Assembly: GCA_947452235.1 (NCBI GenBank)
Contig: CANGBK010000005.1
Coordinates: 1-49,947, forward strand
Origin: Micrococcales bacterium
GTDB taxonomy: Bacteria; Actinomycetota; Actinomycetes; Actinomycetales; Microbacteriaceae
DNA length: 49,947 nucleotides
Reading direction: 5' to 3'
Below the pieces are notes generated by a model. The model made no database searches, was not told the DNA's origin, and was given only the letters and a program-made list of their open reading frames with translations. This document shows, in pieces, positions 18,793 to 29,092 of this stretch (position 1 is the stretch's first letter; every line of letters starts with the position of its first letter). The position numbers and the translations under genes were made by a program.

Positions 18793-19329
18793 GTGACCGA
18801 ACTGATCTTCTATGCAGCCATCTCAGCCGATGGCTACCTGGCTGGCCCTAACGGGGATATGAGCTGGGCTGAGAAATACCTAGCTTCAGGAGAAGACTAC
18901 GGCTATGTCGAGCTAGTCACATCATCAAGCGCAATCTTGATGGGTAGAGCAACTTTTGAGTGGGAGTTAGAAAGCGGCATTGAAGGGCCAAGGCCCCTCC
19001 CCACATATGTTCTTACCCACATCCCAGAGCTCTATGAGAATGCCAATGTTGAGAACATCTACTTTGTTGGTGGAGACATAACCCCAGTAGTGAACCTAAT
19101 CAAAATGCGTCACCCAGGACAGGTATTCGCTATGGGTGGAGCTAACGTGGCTCAGCAACTTATAGATGCAAACCTCATAGACACCATGAAGCTTTTTGTT
19201 TGCCCAGAAAATCTAGAAGACGGCATAAAAGCATTCCTAGACGACTCCGCATACAACAACTTCACTCTTATCGAAGAAAAACAATACCCTTCAGGAATCA
19301 TCGAAGAGGTTTATCAAAGAACCTTTTAA
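18793..19329 (+). CDS. Dihydrofolate reductase-family protein (RibD C-terminal domain)
   Basis: 178 residues with the DHFR/RibD reductase fold. The N-terminus reads LIFYAAISADGYLAGPNGDM, typical of the YwjB/YyaP group, followed by a MGRATFEWE segment, and GGANVAQQLIDANLID near residue 116 is the NADPH-binding region. These proteins are NADPH-dependent reductases of unknown substrate in many bacteria. The gene is alone on its strand, starts with GTG and ends at a shared bidirectional terminator. Confidence 0.78.
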   Translation: MTELIFYAAISADGYLAGPNGDMSWAEKYLASGEDYGYVELVTSSSAILMGRATFEWELESGIEGPRPLPTYVLTHIPELYENANVENIYFVGGDITPVVNLIKMRHPGQVFAMGGANVAQQLIDANLIDTMKLFVCPENLEDGIKAFLDDSAYNNFTLIEEKQYPSGIIEEVYQRTF

Positions 19330-19337
19330 GAGATAAA

Positions 19338-19355
19338 CCCCTGCCGAAGCAGGGG
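19338..19355. terminator. Bidirectional hairpin terminator
   Basis: The stem CCCCTGC / GCAGGGG has loop CGAA on plus and TTCG on minus. The minus strand is followed by TTTATCTCTT, a fair U-rich tail, and the plus strand by CTATCTATGGCTTTT. The flanks GATA/ATC can extend the stem. It lies between two convergent genes and serves both. Confidence 0.7.
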
Positions 19356-19368
19356 CTATCTATGGCTT

Positions 19369-19809
19369 TTACGGTTGATTAGGTTTGGGTTCTGACGGAG
19401 TCAGTTCCAAAGGGCCGAAAGTCCAGGTTGGATTCCCGCATGCTTCCAGGTAATTCTGTACCCCTTCGGCATGGCCTTTAGCTATGAATTCTTTACACAG
19501 AGCATCGGATTCACTAGGAGCAACAGTCTGATCCTCGGTGAAACCCCTCTGCAAATTATCCTGGCTATTGGTTTCGGTTTTTTCTAATTTCACCAAGTGC
19601 CACGGTCCGAAGTGGACCTTTGTTTCTAAGCACACACCAGAAGGATTGTCAGAATTAAGCGGACTGCCGACCCCACCTTGAGCATAAAATTCTGAGCAAG
19701 TAGGTACATTTGAGCTCTCAGGAGTTATTACCTCTGCGGCATTCGTGGATGATATAGATAACCATCCAAGTAAAGTCGCTACAAATATTGAAATAATTAT
19801 TTTCTTCAA
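19369..19809 (-). CDS. Small secreted protein with two Cys/FGP repeats
   Basis: 146 residues. The first 24 form a signal peptide (basic start, hydrophobic core, cleavage after STNA). The mature part has two similar units: C38-x-EF-x-A-x-G...C60...FGP(W)HL at 38-75 and C105-x-EF-x-A-x-G...C124...FGPLEL at 105-137. In both, the second cysteine lies exactly seven residues before FGP. Each pair may form a disulfide outside the cell. I do not recognise the family. The only usable start is TTG; AGGGG precedes it by only 2 bases, which is unusually close, so the start is uncertain. Hairpin terminators bracket the gene. Confidence 0.6.
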   Translation of the reverse strand: MKKIIISIFVATLLGWLSISSTNAAEVITPESSNVPTCSEFYAQGGVGSPLNSDNPSGVCLETKVHFGPWHLVKLEKTETNSQDNLQRGFTEDQTVAPSESDALCKEFIAKGHAEGVQNYLEACGNPTWTFGPLELTPSEPKPNQP

Positions 19810-19884
19810 TTCCCCTAATTTCCCGGAGGCACTTCCCCCGCCTTTTATGAGTCTAGCAGATACTGTTACCGGACGGGGCTGGTT

Positions 19885-19920
19885 AAGATAAAACCCCTAC
19901 CTTGGTAGGGGTTTTATCTT
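19885..19920 (-). terminator. Strong hairpin terminator after ilvC
   Basis: A perfect 16-bp stem (AAGATAAAACCCCTAC / GTAGGGGTTTTATCTT) with a 4-base loop, 7 bases below the ilvC stop. The T-rich arm after the GC core works as the U-tract on either strand, so it can also stop plus-strand transcripts. Confidence 0.8.
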
Positions 19921-19926
19921 TGGTGA

Positions 19927-20985
<1,059 letters not shown>

Positions 20986-21492
20986 TTACTTCAAAACTTT
21001 TTCAGTGATTGATTTAGACCCGCGACCCATAGCCAAAACACCTGATTGAACAAGTTCTTTGATGCCAAAAGGTTCTAAGACTCTGAGGAAAGCTTCACAC
21101 TTCGCTGTTTCGCCCGTGATTTCAATAATCAATGCATCGCTCGCGACGTCGATGACACGGGCACGGAATAAGGTTACCGCCTCTAGAACTTGAGATCTGG
21201 TAGCTGGATCTGTTTTGACCTTAATCAGCATGTGATCTCGTTCAACGGTTGTTTCAGGCTCCAACTCAACAACCTTGATTACGTTAATCAACTTGTTTAG
21301 CTGCTTGGTTACCTGCTCCAGAGGCGCTCCTTCAACGTTCACAACAACGGTGATTCTTGAAAAACCTGGAACCTCGGTTTGACCTACGGCCAAAGATTCA
21401 ATGTTGAAGCCACGACGAGCAAACAAACCAGCAACACGGGTTAGCAGACCTGGGGTGTCTTCAACTAGAAGGGATAGAACGTGCTGAGACAT
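20986..21492 (-). CDS. ilvN: Acetolactate synthase small (regulatory) subunit
   Basis: 168 residues with an N-terminal ACT domain (HVLSLLVEDTPGLLTRVAGL at 4-23, then GFNIESLAVG) and a C-terminal ALS-small domain. It binds valine and confers feedback inhibition on the IlvB catalytic subunit. The start overlaps the ilvB stop by one base (TAATG). Normal length, about the same as other actinobacterial IlvN proteins. Confidence 0.95.
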   Translation of the reverse strand: MSQHVLSLLVEDTPGLLTRVAGLFARRGFNIESLAVGQTEVPGFSRITVVVNVEGAPLEQVTKQLNKLINVIKVVELEPETTVERDHMLIKVKTDPATRSQVLEAVTLFRARVIDVASDALIIEITGETAKCEAFLRVLEPFGIKELVQSGVLAMGRGSKSITEKVLK

Positions 21493-23252
21493 TACTCTTC
21501 CTCCCCTTCATCCCAAACCGGTCTTGAATCTCTAGCGAACTGAACCTCATCGTTAGATAAACCTGCAGGAACCATAGGCCAAACCATTGCATCGCGACCA
21601 ACAATGAAGTCGATAACAACCGGACGGTCGTTGGTTTCAATAGCCAACTTAATAGCCGCATCAACTTCAGCTTCAGTTTCAACACGAATACCCAAAGCAC
21701 CATATGCTTCAGCTAATTTCACGAAATCTGGAACCATCATGGTGTCTGTTCCAGTGTTCAAATCGGTGTTTGAGTAACGAGAGTTATAGAACAGTGTTTG
21801 CCACTGTCTAACCATTCCCAAAGAAGAGTTGTTGATGATTGCAACTTTGATAGGAATGTTATTGATGGTGCAGGTTGCTAGTTCTTGGTTGGTCATCTGG
21901 AAACAGCCATCGCCATCGATAGCCCAAACCAATCTTTCAGGTTGAGCAACCTTTGCACCCATAGCTGCAGGAACTGAATAACCCATAGTTCCAGCACCAC
22001 CAGAGTTCAGCCAAGAATTAGGACGCTCATATTTGATGAACTGCGCTGACCACATCTGATGTTGACCAACACCGGCAGCGAAGATAGCTTCAGGTCCACT
22101 GATTTCACCAATACGTGAAATAACAAACTGTGGCGATAATTTGCCATCTTCAGGTTCGGTATAGCCAAGTGGGTAACGCTTACGAAGATCGTTTAGGAAA
22201 ACCCACCACTCGGCTAGATCAAGTTTCTTTGAACCTAGTTCTTTACGCAGCTCTTCATTTAGTTCAGGAAGAACTTCCTTTAGGTCACCAACGATAGGAA
22301 CATCTGCGAACTTGATCTTGCCAATTTCAGCAGGATCAATGTCAATATGAATAACTTTTGCATTTGAAGCGAAAGTTTTAACTTGACCGGTAACGCGGTC
22401 ATCAAAGCGTGCACCAAGGGTAATCAAAAGATCGCTCTTCTGAAGTGAAGTAACCGCAGGAACAGTTCCATGCATACCAGGCATGCCTAGGTTCTGTGGA
22501 TCTGAATCCGGGAAAGCACCCCGAGCCATAAGCGTTGTTACTACAGGTGCGCCAGTAATTCTGGCTAGCTCTAGAAGTTCTTGGCTGGCATTAGCTCGAA
22601 CGATTCCACCACCAACATATAAAACTGGACGCTTAGATTCAGCAATCATTTGTGCTGCAGCCTGAACTTGTTTACCGTGCGGCTTAGTTACTGGCTTATA
22701 ACCAGGAAGTTCAACCTTAGGTGGCCAAACAAATTCTGCTTTAGCATTCTGCGCATCTTTAGCGATGTCAACCAGAACTGGCCCTGGTCGACCAGTAGTT
22801 GCAATCAGAACAGCAGCAGCAAGAGTTGCAGGAATGTCTTCTGCTTTAGTAACTAGAAATGAGTGCTTAGTAATTGGCATAGTGATACCAACGATGTCTG
22901 CTTCTTGGAAAGCATCAGTACCAATAGATGTGCTGTTCACCTGACCGGTGATAGCAAGAAGTGGAACAGAATCCATGTGTGCATCAGCGATAGCTGTAAC
23001 TAGGTTGGTGGCACCTGGTCCTGAGGTTGCAATACAAACACCAAGTTTTCCTGAAGCTGACGCGTATCCTTCAGCCGCGTGACCTGCACCTTGTTCGTGA
23101 CGAACAAGAATGTGCCTGATCTTGGTTGAATCCATTAGAGGATCGTAGGTAGGCAAGATAGCTCCACCAGGCAGACCAAACACATCTGTCACACCTAGTA
23201 GCTCTAAGCTGCGAACAATCGCCTGAGCACCTGTCAAAATCTCGTTAGTCAT
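21492..23252 (-). CDS. ilvB: Acetolactate synthase large (catalytic) subunit
   Basis: 586 residues with the three-domain ThDP enzyme layout. The catalytic glutamate is E53 in [14 protein letters not shown], and the ThDP/metal motif starts with GDGCFQM in the C-terminal third. It makes acetolactate or acetohydroxybutyrate from pyruvate. AAGGAAAG lies just before the ATG. It follows ilvD by 15 bases and is coupled to ilvN. Confidence 0.95.
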   Translation of the reverse strand: MTNEILTGAQAIVRSLELLGVTDVFGLPGGAILPTYDPLMDSTKIRHILVRHEQGAGHAAEGYASASGKLGVCIATSGPGATNLVTAIADAHMDSVPLLAITGQVNSTSIGTDAFQEADIVGITMPITKHSFLVTKAEDIPATLAAAVLIATTGRPGPVLVDIAKDAQNAKAEFVWPPKVELPGYKPVTKPHGKQVQAAAQMIAESKRPVLYVGGGIVRANASQELLELARITGAPVVTTLMARGAFPDSDPQNLGMPGMHGTVPAVTSLQKSDLLITLGARFDDRVTGQVKTFASNAKVIHIDIDPAEIGKIKFADVPIVGDLKEVLPELNEELRKELGSKKLDLAEWWVFLNDLRKRYPLGYTEPEDGKLSPQFVISRIGEISGPEAIFAAGVGQHQMWSAQFIKYERPNSWLNSGGAGTMGYSVPAAMGAKVAQPERLVWAIDGDGCFQMTNQELATCTINNIPIKVAIINNSSLGMVRQWQTLFYNSRYSNTDLNTGTDTMMVPDFVKLAEAYGALGIRVETEAEVDAAIKLAIETNDRPVVIDFIVGRDAMVWPMVPAGLSNDEVQFARDSRPVWDEGEEE

Positions 23253-23267
23253 CTAACTTTCCTTGGA

Positions 23268-24959
23268 TTAACCGCAGTATGCACCTTCGGCTGCTGAATG
23301 AACCAACTTGGAATACTTGGCCAAAACACCTCTGGTGTAGCGGGGTTCTAAAGGCACCCATGCGGCTCTGCGGGCTGCCAACTCTTCTGGCTCAACTAGT
23401 AGTTCGAGCGTGCGAGCTGCGATGTTAACTCGAATCAAGTCTGAATCGCGGACCAGAGCAATCGGACCTCCGTCGGTCGCCTCTGGTGCTATGTGTCCGA
23501 TGCAAAGGCCGGTTGTGCCGCCTGAGAATCGTCCGTCAGTCAAGAGTAATACATCTTTACCTAGTCCTGCACCTTTGATTGCACCGGTGATGGCAAGCAT
23601 CTCACGCATACCAGGGCCACCCTTAGGGCCTTCATACCTGATAACCACTACATCTCCAGCTGAAATCTTGCCTTCGGTTAGAGCCTGCATAGCTGCAGCC
23701 TCTCTTTCAAATACTCGAGCAGGACCGGTGAATTCTTCCAGATCGAAACCAGCGGTCTTAACAACAGCACCCTCAGGAGCCATCGAACCTTTCAAAACTG
23801 CAATTCCACCAGTTTTGTGAATTGGGTTATTCAAAGCTCTGATGATTTTGCCGTCAGGATCAGGCGGGTTAATGCCTGCGAGGTTTTCAGCAACAGTCTT
23901 ACCAGTAACAGTGAGTGCATCACCGTGAATTAGACCTGCATCCAAAAGTGCCTTCATAACAACAGGCACTCCACCAACGCGATCAACATCAGCCATAACA
24001 AACTGACCGAACGGTTTTAGATCTCCTAGGTGAGGAACTTTATCTGCAATCTTGTTGAAATCATCAAGAGTGAGATCAACCTCGGCTTCACGTGCGATGG
24101 CAAGTAAATGCAGAACAGCATTGGTTGAACCACCGAAAGCCATAGTCACAGCAATAGCATTCTCAAATGCTTTCTTCGTAAGAATATCTCTAGCAGTAAT
24201 ACCTTTAGCGATTAGGTTCACAACTGCTTCACCGGAACGGTGAGCCCAGTTATCTCTTCTTCTATCCGCTGAAGGAGGTGAAGCAGAACCAGGAAGTGAC
24301 ATACCTAAAGCTTCAGCAGCGCTAGCCATGGTGTTAGCGGTATACATTCCACCACAAGCACCTTCACCAGGACAGATAGCTCTTTCAATACGATCTAAAT
24401 CTTCAAGGCTCATCTTTCCAGCCTTGCAAGCACCAACCGCTTCAAAAGCGTCAATGATGGTTACTTCTTTTTCTGTTCCATCAGTTAGTTTGACCCAACC
24501 TGGTGCAATGGTTCCGGCATAAAGAAACACCGATGCCAAATCTAATCTGGCTGCAGCCATCAACATACCTGGCAGTGACTTGTCACAACCAGCAAGCAAA
24601 ACAGATCCGTCTAGACGTTCTGCCTGCATAACTGTTTCAACTGAGTCAGCGATAACCTCTCTAGAAACTAAAGAGAAGTGCATACCTTCGTGGCCCATAG
24701 AAATACCATCAGAGACAGATATTGTGCCAAATTCAAGTGGATAACCGTGAGCTGCGTGAACACCCTGCTTAGCTGCATCAGCTAGACGATCTAAAGATAG
24801 GTTGCAGGGGGTAACTTCATTCCAAGATGAGGCAACACCAATTTGTGGCTTCTCCCAGTCTTCATCCCCCATACCAACAGCCCTAAGCATTCCCCTAGCA
24901 GCCGCGCGTTCAATGCCATCGGTAACTACCCGAGATCTTGGCTTCATATCTTTGTCCAT
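23268..24959 (-). CDS. ilvD: Dihydroxy-acid dehydratase
   Basis: 563 residues. Three conserved Fe-S cysteines are seen: C52 (TPCNLS), C125 (GCDKSLPG) and C202 ([11 protein letters not shown]), with the C-terminal GGPGMREML and GRFSGGTTG loops. It dehydrates dihydroxy acids to the 2-oxo acids used by IlvE. It is the first gene of the ilvDBNC operon, and its ATG is preceded by a leaderless-type -10, so there is no room for an attenuator or riboswitch before it. It is divergent from corA over 64 bases. Confidence 0.95.
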   Translation of the reverse strand: MDKDMKPRSRVVTDGIERAAARGMLRAVGMGDEDWEKPQIGVASSWNEVTPCNLSLDRLADAAKQGVHAAHGYPLEFGTISVSDGISMGHEGMHFSLVSREVIADSVETVMQAERLDGSVLLAGCDKSLPGMLMAAARLDLASVFLYAGTIAPGWVKLTDGTEKEVTIIDAFEAVGACKAGKMSLEDLDRIERAICPGEGACGGMYTANTMASAAEALGMSLPGSASPPSADRRRDNWAHRSGEAVVNLIAKGITARDILTKKAFENAIAVTMAFGGSTNAVLHLLAIAREAEVDLTLDDFNKIADKVPHLGDLKPFGQFVMADVDRVGGVPVVMKALLDAGLIHGDALTVTGKTVAENLAGINPPDPDGKIIRALNNPIHKTGGIAVLKGSMAPEGAVVKTAGFDLEEFTGPARVFEREAAAMQALTEGKISAGDVVVIRYEGPKGGPGMREMLAITGAIKGAGLGKDVLLLTDGRFSGGTTGLCIGHIAPEATDGGPIALVRDSDLIRVNIAARTLELLVEPEELAARRAAWVPLEPRYTRGVLAKYSKLVHSAAEGAYCG

Positions 24960-24965
24960 TTGTTA

Positions 24966-24971
24966 AGTTTA
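24966..24971 (-). promoter_or_regulatory. -10 box TAAACT of leaderless ilvDBNC operon
   Basis: On the minus strand TAAACT is followed by TAACAA (6 bases) and the ilvD ATG. No ribosome-binding site is present. Confidence 0.6.
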
Positions 24972-25011
24972 GGCGAACAACTGCTAAGCCATAAGCCCCA
25001 GACTCCCTAGA

Positions 25012-25017
25012 TAGCAT
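25012..25017 (+). promoter_or_regulatory. -10 box TAGCAT of leaderless corA
   Basis: TAGCAT is followed by TGAAAC (6 bases) and the ATG at 25024. It is divergent from the ilvD promoter 40 bases away. Confidence 0.6.
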
Positions 25018-25023
25018 TGAAAC

Positions 25024-25995
25024 ATGTTGAAATCTAGGATTTACCGCAAAGGCAAAGTGACTGATGTTGACTTCCCTTTGGAGCAACTAGGCAAAGTATC
25101 TAAAGATAAGGGTGCTGTCTTTTGGTTAGACCTAGTTGAACCAACCCCTGATGAACTTCATCACCTATCTGAAACCCTTGATCTTCATGAGTTAGCCGTT
25201 GAAGATGCTTTCAAAGGAATGCAAAGGCCAAAGATAGATCACTACGATTCTCATTTGTTTATCAACCTCTACCACGCTGAATATAACGAAAAAGCAAAAG
25301 AGTTAAACACTGTTGAAATGTCTGTTTTTGTTACCAAACGAGGACTCGTTACGATTCGCTCGACAGATCAGTTCGACATGAGTGCTGTCACTAAGCGTTG
25401 GGATGAAAGCGTTGAACTTTCTGATGGTGGAGTTGACTATTTACTTTGGGGTTTATTGGATGTTGTTGTTGATAGCTACTTCGATGTCATTCAAGAGTTA
25501 GACATGGAACTTGAAGAACTTGAAACTTTGATGTTTGAGGTTCAAAGAAACAACAGGTTGATACAGCAAAGAAGTTACGCGCTTAGAAAAGCCCTGGTTC
25601 TACTTCGTCGCGTTGCTATTCCGATGCGTGAAGTTCTAAACCCGCTGGTCCGAAGAGAATCAAAATTCCTAGGCGATCACATGGCTCCATACTTCCAGGA
25701 TGTTTATGACCACATCATGCGAGTTGGCGATTGGACTGATTCTCTTAGAGACCTCGTCACGACTCTGCTAGAAACCAACCTGACAATTCAAGGTAACCAA
25801 ATGAACTTGATTATGAAAAAGGTAACCAGCTGGGCTGCCATCATTGCTGTTCCAACCGCTATCACTGGCTTTTATGGCCAGAATCTTCCATACCCTGGCT
25901 TTGACACCCAAGGTGGATTTATCACTTCAAGTGCTCTGATTGTGGCTATTTCAGGAATTCTTTACTGGGTATTCAAACGTCGAGACTGGTTATAG
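25024..25995 (+). CDS. corA: CorA-family divalent cation transporter with a YGQN motif
   Basis: 323 residues: a soluble N-terminal domain rich in charge, long helices (about 140-265), then two C-terminal membrane helices. The signature at the end of the first helix is GFYGQNLPYPG, so the canonical YGMN selectivity motif reads YGQN (284-287). The short acidic/aromatic loop and the basic tail RRDWL fit the family. Mg2+ is the default substrate, but the altered motif makes Mg, Co or Zn specificity uncertain. Its TAG stop overlaps the presumed crtB -10 box. Not obviously related in function to the carotenoid genes that follow. Confidence 0.85.
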   Translation: MLKSRIYRKGKVTDVDFPLEQLGKVSKDKGAVFWLDLVEPTPDELHHLSETLDLHELAVEDAFKGMQRPKIDHYDSHLFINLYHAEYNEKAKELNTVEMSVFVTKRGLVTIRSTDQFDMSAVTKRWDESVELSDGGVDYLLWGLLDVVVDSYFDVIQELDMELEELETLMFEVQRNNRLIQQRSYALRKALVLLRRVAIPMREVLNPLVRRESKFLGDHMAPYFQDVYDHIMRVGDWTDSLRDLVTTLLETNLTIQGNQMNLIMKKVTSWAAIIAVPTAITGFYGQNLPYPGFDTQGGFITSSALIVAISGILYWVFKRRDWL

Positions 25996-25998
25996 CCT
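25993..25998 (+). promoter_or_regulatory. -10 box TAGCCT of leaderless crt operon, overlapping the corA stop
   Basis: TAGCCT contains the corA stop codon (TAG at 25993-25995) and is followed by TAACTC (6 bases) and the GTG start of crtB at 26005. This gives the crt operon its own internal promoter. Confidence 0.5.
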
Positions 25999-26004
25999 TA
26001 ACTC

Positions 26005-26898
26005 GTGCCTAAAACCCAAAATTCTTTAGATCAAGAATCTCTTGAACGTTATAGCGCTGCTGCTATACGTTCCAGCGCTGAAGTTATAAAGACATACTCG
26101 ACTTCCTTTGGGCTTGCTACCAACCTTTTAGCTAAACCAATAAGAACTCACGTTCAAAACATCTATGCCCTCGTGAGGGTTGCCGATGAAATCGTTGACG
26201 GTGCTGCCGCTGGAGCTTTAGGTCGGGAAAGTAGTTTCAACCTTTCTTCTGAACTAGACAAACTGGAGAATGAAACATATAAGGCCATGAAGACCGGATT
26301 CTCAACCAATCTTGTGGTTCATGCTTTTGCTTTAACTGCCATAAAAACAGGTATCACTCGAAAGATTGTTGAACCGTTCTTCTATTCAATGCGAATGGAT
26401 CTACATCAGACTAAACATGATCAGAAATCTTTCGATAAGTATGTTTATGGTTCAGCAGAAGTAATTGGCCTCATGTGTTTGCAAGCTTTCATGTTGGATA
26501 AAAGTTATAGCCCTAGTGAAATCCAAACACTAACCAAAGGTGCTCAAGCTTTAGGCGCTGCATTCCAAAAAGTTAACTTCCTAAGAGATCTTGCAGCTGA
26601 TTTTGAACAATTAGGTCGTTCATACTTCCCTAACCTAAATGTGAATACCTTCAACGAAGAAACAAAAAAGTATCTTGTTGAGGACATCAATAAAGACCTT
26701 GCACTATCAGCAAAGACGATTCCACTACTGCCTAAATCTTCAAGTCGAGCAGTGGTTGCAGCACAGTTACTCTTTACTGCACTGAATGACAAGATAGCTA
26801 AGACCCCTGCAGAAGAACTAATTAGAACCAGAATACGTGTCAACGATCTACACAAACTAGTAATACTTTTCAAAGCCTGGATAGGAATCAAACCATAA
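26005..26898 (+). CDS. crtB: Phytoene synthase
   Basis: 297 residues of the squalene/phytoene synthase family. Two Asp-rich motifs for the Mg-diphosphate ions are intact: DEIVD (61-65) and DLAAD (195-199) in FLRDLAADFEQLGR. It joins two geranylgeranyl diphosphates to make phytoene. The GTG start has no Shine-Dalgarno sequence but a leaderless -10. It overlaps crtI at TAATG. The gene for its substrate supplier, crtE, is not in the window. Confidence 0.93.
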   Translation: MPKTQNSLDQESLERYSAAAIRSSAEVIKTYSTSFGLATNLLAKPIRTHVQNIYALVRVADEIVDGAAAGALGRESSFNLSSELDKLENETYKAMKTGFSTNLVVHAFALTAIKTGITRKIVEPFFYSMRMDLHQTKHDQKSFDKYVYGSAEVIGLMCLQAFMLDKSYSPSEIQTLTKGAQALGAAFQKVNFLRDLAADFEQLGRSYFPNLNVNTFNEETKKYLVEDINKDLALSAKTIPLLPKSSSRAVVAAQLLFTALNDKIAKTPAEELIRTRIRVNDLHKLVILFKAWIGIKP

Positions 26899-28481
26899 TG
26901 ACTCAAAAAAGCGCGATAGTAATCGGTGGCGGTATCGGGGGCCTTGCAACAGCTGCACTGCTAGCTAAAGCTGGCATGAAAGTAAAGCTTTTTGAAGCTA
27001 GAGAAAAAGTTGGCGGACGTGCTTATATCTGGGAGAAAGATGGCTTCACCTTTGATATGGGTCCATCCTGGTATTTGATGCCAGATGCTTTCGATCAGTT
27101 CTTCAAACTGATGGGCACAACAGCAGATAAAGAGCTAGATCTAGTCAGACTCGATCCTGCTTATAGGACCATCTTTGAAGGTCAAGATGAGCCGATGTTC
27201 ATGCATGAAAGCCTAAAGAAGAACCTTGAAGAGTTCGAAGCTTACGAGCCTGGTAGCGCCAAGATGGTTCAAAAGTATTTAGACAGCGCTGAAGAAACCT
27301 ATCTACTTGCTAACAAGCATTTCTTATACACAAACTTCCAGAATGCTAAATCTTTCACCCATCCTGATGTCATGAAGAAAGCTGCGACTTTCATCAAGCA
27401 CCTACTGTCATCTCTCTATGGCTTCTCAGCTAAGCACGTCAAAGATGAAAGACTACGCAAAGTTCTAAACTTCCCTGCAGTGTTCTTAGGTGCATCTCCT
27501 TACGAGACTCCGAGCATGTATCACCTGATGACTCACATCGACATGAATGTTGGAGTGTTCTATCCTCAGGGTGGTCTATACAAGATCATTGAAGCTGTTG
27601 AACGTTTAGCTAAAGCTCACGGTGTTGAAATACACACCAACTCACCGGTTACCAAGATTCAAGTTGAAGATGGCGTTGCCAAAGGTGTTCAGGTTGGTGA
27701 CGCTTTCTATTCAGCAGACGTTGTTGTTGCTAATGCTGACCTACACTTCGTTGAAACGAAATTACTTGAACCTAAATATCAAACCCTTCCACAAAAGTGG
27801 TGGGATAAGAGAATCCCTGGTCCTTCAGCATTGCTTTTGTATTTAGGTGTCAAAGGAAAGATTGACAACCTAGATCACCACACTCTCCTATACACAGATG
27901 ACTGGGCTTCTAACTTTGCTCAGGTATTCAAAAAGGCTGATGGTAAGAGCAAGGTGGCTAACCCTGCAAGCCTTTATATCTGTGCTCCGAGTAAGACTGA
28001 CCCTTCGGTGGCTCCTGAAGGTTACGAGAACCTCTTCGTTCTAGTCCCAGCAGCTGCTGATCCGTCTATTGGTAAAGGTGGAATCGGTAGAGCAGGTGAT
28101 CCTGAATTCGAAGCTGAAGCGGACAGAGTTATTGATCAGATTGCGCAATGGTGCAAGATTCCTGATCTCAAAGATCGCATCGTGGTTAGAAGAACCATGG
28201 GTCCACAGAACTTCGTTGAAGAACTGAACGCTTGGTCTGGAACTGCCCTAGGTATGGCGCATACTTTGAGGCAGTCAGCTTTCTTTAGACCTAAGAACCA
28301 GAGCAAGAAGGTTAAAGGGCTTTATTACGCAGGCCACCACTCAGTCCCAGGTATTGGTTTACCTATGTGTTTGATCGGTGCGGAGCTTGTTTACAAGCGA
28401 CTAATCGATGACAAGTCTTCAGGTCCAACACCAGACGAAATCCAACCTGTTCCTGAAAACGGTTGGAAAGGTCTGAACTAA
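26898..28481 (+). CDS. crtI: Phytoene desaturase (lycopene-forming)
   Basis: 527 residues. FAD-binding GGGIGGLATAALLAKAGMKV near the N-terminus is followed by GGRAYIWEKDGFTFDMGPSW. The C-terminal signature is YYAGHHSVPGIGLPMCLIGA. Bacterial CrtI introduces double bonds stepwise, normally four, yielding lycopene, the substrate expected by the downstream elongase. The ATG overlaps the crtB stop by one base, and the stop overlaps the crtYe ATG by one base. Confidence 0.93.
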   Translation: MTQKSAIVIGGGIGGLATAALLAKAGMKVKLFEAREKVGGRAYIWEKDGFTFDMGPSWYLMPDAFDQFFKLMGTTADKELDLVRLDPAYRTIFEGQDEPMFMHESLKKNLEEFEAYEPGSAKMVQKYLDSAEETYLLANKHFLYTNFQNAKSFTHPDVMKKAATFIKHLLSSLYGFSAKHVKDERLRKVLNFPAVFLGASPYETPSMYHLMTHIDMNVGVFYPQGGLYKIIEAVERLAKAHGVEIHTNSPVTKIQVEDGVAKGVQVGDAFYSADVVVANADLHFVETKLLEPKYQTLPQKWWDKRIPGPSALLLYLGVKGKIDNLDHHTLLYTDDWASNFAQVFKKADGKSKVANPASLYICAPSKTDPSVAPEGYENLFVLVPAAADPSIGKGGIGRAGDPEFEAEADRVIDQIAQWCKIPDLKDRIVVRRTMGPQNFVEELNAWSGTALGMAHTLRQSAFFRPKNQSKKVKGLYYAGHHSVPGIGLPMCLIGAELVYKRLIDDKSSGPTPDEIQPVPENGWKGLN

Positions 28482-28801
28482 TGTTTGGCTCAGCCCTATA
28501 CCTTCTAGGGTTGCTGTTTTCAATCTGCGGTATGGGGCTCTTGGATTGGAAGTTCAAACTTGCGTTTAGTCAAAATAGAAGAGCCGCACTGCTAACCACC
28601 CTCATCCCGCTTGCTTTCTTCTTGCTTTGGGATGGGGTTGGCATCGCATTAGGTATTTTCTTTAGAGGCGAATCATCCCACCTAACCGGTTTGATTGTTG
28701 CACCAGAATTACCACTTGAAGAAATATTCTTCCTATTCCTTTTGAACTACACATCTCTTTGTTTATACATAGTATTCAAAAGAGTTTGGGGAAAGAAATA
28801 A
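28481..28801 (+). CDS. crtYe: C50 carotenoid cyclase subunit (CrtYe/CrtYc type)
   Basis: 106 residues with three hydrophobic helices (about 3-20, 35-60 and 82-100) and the conserved acidic loop PELPLEE (75-81) of heterodimeric lycopene cyclases. The true ATG is taken at 28481 because it overlaps the crtI stop (TAATG); an ATG 18 bases upstream is open but lies inside crtI. The next gene is its partner. Such small subunits cyclise the ends of C40 or C50 carotenoids; epsilon or beta ring type cannot be read. Name by synteny with Corynebacterium. Confidence 0.85.
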   Translation: MFGSALYLLGLLFSICGMGLLDWKFKLAFSQNRRAALLTTLIPLAFFLLWDGVGIALGIFFRGESSHLTGLIVAPELPLEEIFFLFLLNYTSLCLYIVFKRVWGKK

Positions 28802-29092
28802 ATGTTGTATTTAGCTTTGAACCTAACTTTTACTCTTATAGCTTTTGTGGTTCTGAATGTCTTTGTTAGAAGAATGCCATGGAAAATACTTTCCATTACT
28901 TTAGCTGCAATGCTTATCGCAACAGCCATCTTCGATAACGTAATTATTGGTCTAAAGATTGTTGACTATGACCAAAGCAAGCTAAGTGGAGCATTCTTAG
29001 GCTTAGCCCCAATAGAAGACTTCGCCTATACAGTGGTATCAGTGTTAGCGGTTGCTACCATCTGGAATAAGTTGACAGGTACTAAAAGATGA
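28802..29092 (+). CDS. crtYf: C50 carotenoid cyclase subunit (CrtYf/CrtYd type)
   Basis: 96 residues with three hydrophobic segments and the motif LAPIEDFAYT, the partner of the acidic loop in CrtYe; both are needed for one active cyclase. It starts directly after the crtYe stop (TAAATG) and overlaps crtEb by 4 bases, so the two subunits and the elongase are probably made in step. Confidence 0.85.
   Translation: MLYLALNLTFTLIAFVVLNVFVRRMPWKILSITLAAMLIATAIFDNVIIGLKIVDYDQSKLSGAFLGLAPIEDFAYTVVSVLAVATIWNKLTGTKR

Noticed and set aside
23410-23820. 136-codon open frame opposite ilvD
   Set aside because: It lies wholly inside a well-supported ilvD gene on the other strand, has no family resemblance and no promoter or ribosome-binding site of its own; it is a by-product of codon bias.
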